From NCBI GenBank assembly GCA_030549775.1, contig CM060172.1, positions 54,363,942 through 54,427,941 of the forward strand: a stretch of DNA of 64,000 bases, read 5' to 3'. The translations under genes and the position numbers were made by a program. This DNA is from Tamarix chinensis (Eukaryota > Streptophyta > Magnoliopsida > Caryophyllales > Tamaricaceae). This document shows positions 58,800-64,000 of the stretch, piece by piece (within the stretch, counting starts at the first letter, position 1; each line of letters begins with the position of its first letter). The notes under the pieces are model-generated. The model saw nothing but the letters and a program-made list of their open reading frames with translations. It did no database searches and was not told the origin of the DNA.

Positions 58800-60571
58800 G
58801 AATTTATCTTTTCAGTCCAAAGAAACTTTAAGCACATACATTCTATTTAATGAATCAAATTCCTCAGAGAATGAAGGCCTAAGACCAATAGAGTTGGAAG
58901 CTAAAAATAACAGACTTCAGAAGCTGTGTTTGACCTACATAGGACAGAAGGTGGGAGTGCCAGCTTGTAAACTTCTTTGCAATTTTCTACACCAAACCTT
59001 GGAGTTAGGAAGTTGTTAATCTTGCAGAGGATAAAGGAACTCCTAAATATATGTAGGGAAAGATACCTTCAAAGAAATGAGTGTGATGCAGGATATGAAG
59101 TCTTTTTACATCATCCACACCCCCAAAAAATATGCTGCTCTTTTGAGGATGGATGATAAGATCGGTTCTATCATAAAAGTCTTTTATCACATTGATAAGG
59201 CTATTAACCGACTTAAAATCACCCCTATGGAATAGAGTCATATCATCTGCAAAAGGCAAGTTAATAATCTTCAAACATTTACATTTAGGATGTCCTTTAA
59301 AGTCTTTGTCATTCCATAAAAACTTGAGAGATCTAGTTAAGTATTCAGCCACCAACACAAACAAATAAAGGGAAAGGGGATCCCTTTGCCTCAACCCTTG
59401 CTGACCATTGATAGGTTTAGCTAGCTCACCATTTAAATAAAGAGAGTACAAGATAGTGGTTACACAGGCCATTATCCATCTAACAAATAGGAGGGGAAAA
59501 CCATAAGCATGAAGGACTTACTACAAAAAACCCCAGTGAACTGAGTCGTAAGCTTTCTTAATAACAACTTTTATCATGCATCTAGGAGAAATATGCTTTT
59601 GAGAATATTTCCTAACCAATTCAGCAATTAACAATACATTTTCTCCAATATGCCTGCCTTTTACAAAACCAAATTGAGCTTGATCAATAAGATGAGGCAT
59701 TAAGGTCTGCAGTCTGACAGTTAGAATTTTAGAAATGATATTGTATAAAACTCCACAGGAAGCAATAGGTCTATAATCACTTACCCTGGTATCATTACCT
59801 CTTTTTGGAATGAGAGTTAGAGAAGTGATGTTGAGTCCAGGAGGAAGATACCTAGTGGTGAAGAAATTTTACACTACAAATGTGATATCAGCCCCTATAA
59901 TATCCTATGATTTCTTAAAGAAAGCAACAATAAATCCATCAACACCAGGGGATTTATAATCTCTAATAGCAAAGACAACCTCCTTAACGTCTTGGGATGA
60001 AATTGGGGAAAAATTTGATACTTATGAGTATCTTGAAGAATTGAACCCTGTGAAATAACTACAAAATTCACCAATCCTAAGCCACTCCCTTTAGATCCTA
60101 GTAGCTCTTTGTAAAAATTAAGAAAAGAATCCGAGATGCAGGTAGGATTAGAGGTGACAGCCCCTGTATCCATCTCAATATGCTGAATGGAGTCCAGGTT
60201 TTGATTGCCCTTCAACCTAACAAAGAAGTATTTATGGTTTGCATCCCCTAATTTAACCAGTGAATTTTTTATTTCTGTTTGAGAAAACTTTCATAGCATC
60301 TTGATATTTTGTTGAGGTGGTCCTCACAATCATACACTACAGCTCTAAGATCTTTGTTACTAATATCCTACAGTAGATTCTTTTGAGACTCGGATAGGGC
60401 CTTCCTTGCCTTCTCCATTTTATGCTCCAATGATCCATATTTAACCCTATTAAAGTCCTTAAAGATAGGCCTTAGTTTTTTAAGTGTATTGTATATATGC
60501 AGAAGAGGGTTGCTACTTGAAGGCCCTTCCCAATGATCCCTTATGATGTCCAAGAATTGAGCATCTTCAGT
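58800..60571 (-). pseudogene. LINE ORF2 reverse transcriptase (broken)
   Basis: Pieces at 60553-60368 (NTLKKLRPIFKDFNRVKYGS, LEHKMEKARKAL) and 60215-59895 (SDSFLNFYKELLGSKGSG) lead into the RT palm. Frame 59472-59005 includes GLRQRDPLSLYLFVLVAEYL and the catalytic FADD box (INLPFADDMTLF). The YxDD-type box is preserved although the ORF is broken. Confidence 0.82.
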
Positions 60572-61320
60572 CTAAAAATTATTAAATCTAAAAGGCTTCT
60601 TTCTGATAGTATGCACCCCTATATGAACTTGGACAAGGCAATGATCAGATAACATGGGGGTCTTAAAGTCAGAAAAAGAATTTGTGAACACTTTAAGCCA
60701 AGGCACATCCACTATAGACCTATCTAGCTTACAAGCAATTGCATCATCCCCACTCCTTTTATTCACCCAGGTAAAGAAGCAACCATAGCCCTTAAGATCT
60801 CTCAGACCCAAAAGATTAAGGCAGTGAGATAAATTAAGCATGTCATGTATAGGAGGTATGTCCCCTCCCTAATTTTTATAGGGGTGAAGGATTATGTTGA
60901 AGTCTCCCACTAAAATCATAGGATCAGAGTTCCTTTTATTCAAGTCTAACCAGCTCCACAAGCTTTTCTTAGCTGAACCAGTATTGAATGCATAGATAAA
61001 ACCCACAACACACTGAAACTTACCATCTAACGTCTTGACATCACATAGAAAGCCCTAAGCATAGGAAGAAATACGATTCACATTCCAAGTCAAAGGATCC
61101 CAAAGCACCCACACTCAACTATTGTCATGACTTTGATAATTATTTAGCCACATCTAATTCCTTGCTAAGGCTGTTTTAATATTATCAGCCTTATTTGCCT
61201 TTACTCTAGTCTCTAGTAAACCAATAAGGGAGCACTTGCTTTGCTTGATCCATCCACGAACCTCCCTTTGTTTGGATGGATCATTAATGCCTCTCACATT
61301 CCAACTAGCAAACATAGGCA
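60572..61320 (-). pseudogene. LINE ORF2 endonuclease (broken)
   Basis: APE-type nicking endonuclease. From about 61315: SWNVRGINDPSKQREVRGWI, KCSLIGLLETRVKANKADNI, a VGFIYAFN block, then VGDFNIILHP near 60920. Frame 60841-60572 ends with GCFFTWVNK and the catalytic SDHCLVQVH. Several stops. Confidence 0.8.
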
Positions 61321-61485
61321 CCTGGATCATGAGGGTGCCCTATTAGTTCATGAATCTGACCCAGGATAAGAAGAATACTAGAGTCTTAGAGAGCATGAAA
61401 ATGATTTTCACTACTACCCCTGCTAAGAACATCTTGAGAACTTGTCATAGGTCTTTGAGGGAATAGATAAATGATTCTTATGTTC

Positions 61486-62840
61486 TTAAATAGATACAGG
61501 GAATGCAGACTCCCTATTCTTAGACTTTGGTACTCCTTCATCTTTAGAACCTTCCTTATGAGTTGAAGCTTGCCTTCTATCCCTGACCACCTTCCATTCG
61601 TGATGAATTTGAGACTCTGCATTATGATACTTCTTCTGCAGTTTCAAGCATGTTTGATCATTATGGGAAGGATCAAGACATTTATGACAGAAATAAGGTT
61701 TCCATTCAAACTGGACTGCTTGATTAATAATTGATCCATCAGGGTCTCTGATTAGTATGGACTCACACAAAAGTTTTTTAATGTTAAATTCAACTAACAC
61801 TCTAGGATAAGCAATCCTATCTTTCCTCAAGGTGATAGCATCAGTGTAGATAGGAGAACTAATTGAGCTGGCAATCATACTCAGAGATTTAGAAGACTAT
61901 TACTCTAATGGCAGCTGAGGTAACTTAACCCACAAAGGAACAAATTATAGTCCAGTCTTTGTAAGCTTTAATTTCCTTTTCCATCTTTTCAGAAATACTG
62001 GTTTGTTGTAATAAGTCCAGTATTGATTCAAAATCCACTCACAATCTGCAACTGATGCAAATTTAAATAAAAAGAATCCATCATCATGGCAGATAACTTT
62101 AGGAGTAGCCGCATGATTCTATTGAGTTTTAACAAAACCTAACATTTGATTGAATGAAAGATCATGTCCATAAACATATCCTATCAATGTGTGTTGTTAT
62201 TCCTTCATTTCCTTATCAACTTCATCCTTTTCCAAATTAACCACAATTTGTCCCTCTTCAATATGTGGAGGAACATAATTAAGGGGCATACATTAGTTAG
62301 GGCTACGATTATAAGCAACTTTGTCCCTCCAAGAAAATCCAATAGAAGTTCCAGACCGTTGCTGATTCATCTTTTTTTCAAAATCATCCTTAACTACCTC
62401 ACTACCAGCCCTTCCAGCCAATGCATGATTTTGGCTTAGAGATGAAAAGGAACCTATTGGTGCTCCTTCTAAATCAATCAAACAATATCCTAATTCCTTA
62501 AGTAAAGATGCCTCAGGAACTTTATGAGTCAATTGGCCATTCAAATTATGATCATCAAAATTAGGGTTTGGACATTGATCATTGAATTCAGCCTTGGCCG
62601 AAGAAGCACCATCAAAATTCACATTAGTATTTATAATTCCATATAAATTACACCCTCCTGAATCCACTATTGAATCAGTTAAGGGTGATGCTAAAGGCTT
62701 GTCTTCCCCTGCAACAAAATCATCATTGGTCTGAACCTTCACTACATCTAAAGAACTACTCCCAATTTTTTGAACTTCTCAAAACTCACCATTACCCAAA
62801 TTTGCCAGACCCAGCCGACGATCTCTTATTCCTGGCCATA
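61486..62840 (-). pseudogene. LINE ORF1 (RNA-binding, broken)
   Basis: A start at about 62840 gives MARNKRSSAGSGKFG, typical of plant LINE ORF1, then a stop. Frame 62742-62293 encodes an acidic N-region ending in SGTSIGFSWRDKVAYNRSPN. About 62230-61900 carries VADCEWILNQ- and VFLKRW-like DUF4283 pieces with stops. Frame 61878-61486 has RIAYPRVLVEFNIKKLL and a perfect zinc knuckle, CHKCLDPSHNDQTC. Binds element RNA in active relatives. Confidence 0.8.
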
Positions 62841-62941
62841 AAACCATCATGAATTCCGCCAAGAGGAGCTAGGGCAGGAAGAAGGAACCAAGCAATTGAG
62901 AGGAACCAGAGTTACCAATCAAAATGTTCCAAATTAGCCTT

Positions 62942-63233
62942 GTTACCAGGCTAATTTCAAAAAAAAAATCAAGACAAGTGGACTATGAGGTAGATGAGGA
63001 AAGTCAGCCAAGTTAAGTTTGGGTAATAACCATCTCAAGCTAATACCCTATATGCTGGGAAAAATGTTTAGCCCCATAAATCGGGTTATTCCCATTGACT
63101 AAAGCATGATGAATGATTGACTAAGTACGGGAAGGGAATGATTGATTGTACTTTGATAAATCAACTTGTATGGTCAGCCTTATGGACGTATGGGTGTCTA
63201 AAATCAGGTCATAACACCCTCCATGTGCTGAAC
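62942..63233 (+). repeat. Element D 3' LTR, right piece (truncated)
   Basis: Resumes with GTTACCAGGCTAATTTC and runs to CCATGTGCTGAAC, matching about 52285-52610 of the 5' LTR. The last 400 bp of the LTR are missing because another LTR begins at 63234. Confidence 0.82.
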
Positions 63234-64000
63234 TATAACACCCAATTTTTACTACTAAAAATTTTTGTTTTGCAGTGGACGTAATTAAGTAAAATATTGG
63301 GGGTTACCGCCGTGATCGACATAATTCTGGCTTATGCAACTATCCTTACATCAATCATAAGGATAAAACATTTAAAGTAACACAAGAAAAGTAGACACAA
63401 AACAACATTTATAGTACAATAATGAGTTTGGAGCTTAATTCTAAGTTAACAATACAAAATATAAAAGAAGGGATACCATGGATCAGGAGTCTAAAAAGGG
63501 TATCCAGTTTAATGCATCAACCGGATAACACTAACTCTTCACCCAACCCTTAACATAGATGAAGTCAACCATCCCCATATAGGGCATCATAGGCAACATA
63601 ATCATCTAGCTGATCTTTTGAGACCTACACATAAGATTCAGGGCCTCCTACTCGTGGAAATGAGAAGTACCCATAAAACAAATGGTTAGTACACAACGTA
63701 CTGAGCAAGAGAATAATACTATTGAAATAGGAATATAAATAGCACATGCTTTTATATTAGATAATAAGTGAAAAACCAAATAAATGAAACATCTCATAAG
63801 ATAGAATATGACCCAACTTCCTTTATAAAATATAATTCATTTTCATTCTTTTATATACATTGAATGCAGGAGCCCCACTATTCTTAAACCGATGGAAAGG
63901 TCTAAAACACTTTCTCAAGGTCAACAAACTTAAGCCACTATTATTATTTGGTGGAATGGATATGAAAACATCACCTTCTTGGGGCAACACACTCTTGAGC
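63234..64000 (+). mobile_element. Start of a third TGTAACACCC-type long LTR (runs off the window)
   Basis: Starts TATAACACCC (TG decayed to TA) directly inside element D's LTR. It shares a GGGGGTTACCGCCGTGATCG block about 65 bp in and a GTACTGAGCAAG block about 470 bp in with 5923 and 28264. A minisatellite with CACTATTATT and GGTGGAATGG begins near 63870. Whether it is a solo LTR or a full element cannot be told. Confidence 0.7.

Larger units (their letters stand above)
57868..62928 (-). mobile_element. Nearly full-length L1-type LINE
   Basis: 5061-bp non-LTR retrotransposon on the minus strand. Its A-tail is the T-run at 57868-57874. It is flanked by a 13-bp duplication, CCAAATCAGCCTT (57855-57867) and CCAAATTAGCCTT (62929-62941), one mismatch. 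ORF1 (start near 62840) has the DUF4283-like and CCHC parts. ORF2 has endonuclease, reverse transcriptase and zf-RVT. Because ORF1 begins close to the right end, the copy is close to full length. Both ORFs are broken. Confidence 0.88.
51981..63233 (+). mobile_element. Ty3/gypsy element D, with nested LINE
   Basis: Plus-strand element: 5' LTR 51981-53024, PBS 53028-53040, gag 53219-54340, protease 54350-54867, RT/RNase H 54959-56300, integrase 56460-57575, and 3' LTR 57570-57867 plus 62942-63233, split by a LINE. The 3' LTR ends early, at a junction with another LTR at 63234. Pol lacks a visible chromodomain. All domains have stops or frameshifts; the element is inactive. Confidence 0.88.

Overview
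The window is plant nuclear DNA, almost certainly from a seed plant and probably a eudicot. It is AT-rich and made almost entirely of nested, decayed transposable elements: Ty3/gypsy retrotransposons, a 5S-bearing miniature LTR element, a Ty1/copia remnant, an L1-type LINE and a large Helitron. The retrotransposons use primer-binding sites matching plant initiator tRNA-Met. I see no prokaryotic or organellar genes, no tRNA or rRNA gene and no CRISPR array. No intact host gene is visible. One stretch near 16.7-17.8 kb looks like the 3' end of a captured or degraded host gene.

Layout. 1-3 kb: minus-strand gypsy element C (gag/protease), split by a tandem TRIM (LTR-int-LTR-int-LTR, 147-1355) whose LTRs carry a 5S rRNA-derived segment, i.e. 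Cassandra type. 4-13.4 kb: two pieces of gypsy element A (minus). Between and inside them lie a TGTAACATCCC-type LTR piece (5923-7562) and a complete but decayed chromovirus B (7657-12806, minus) with TSD TTTAG and a chromodomain. 14.2-15.5 kb: a second piece of element C that preserves the TRIM-free site. 16.7-17.8 kb: gene-like remnant. 18.8-20.2 kb: AT-rich minisatellite ending in (CA)n. 20169-41071: a Helitron on the minus strand with both termini recognisable. It sits exactly in a (CA)n/(TA)n compound microsatellite, carries a broken RPA1-like gene (38.2-40.5 kb) and a broken Rep/helicase gene (20.3-25.0 kb), and is itself invaded by a gypsy tail (27.06-27.9 kb) and a 4.76-kb solo LTR (28264-33024, TSD ACTAT). 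41-46.5 kb: AT-rich DNA with microsatellites, including a long (CT)n. 46.5-51.9 kb: eroded gypsy, LINE, copia and possible hAT remnants. 51981-63233: plus-strand gypsy element D with 1044-bp 5' LTR, gag-PR-RT-RNaseH-IN, and a 3' LTR split by a nearly full-length LINE (57868-62928, minus). 63234-64000: start of a third TGTAACACCC-type long LTR.

How the parts relate. Several insertions can be proven inside the window because an unoccupied paralogous copy of the target is present: the TRIM against 14678-14682, and chromovirus B against 4334-4338. The nesting order reads as Helitron, then solo LTR; element D, then LINE; element C, then TRIM. All large reading frames are broken by stops and frameshifts, many fitting C-to-T decay of methylated sites, so the locus looks like old silenced heterochromatin. 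I found no undescribed operational system. The most informative structures are the 5S-bearing tandem TRIM, the terminally complete Helitron lacking its HUH segment, the giant solo LTR, and an unidentified C-terminal pol tail shared by four gypsy remnants.
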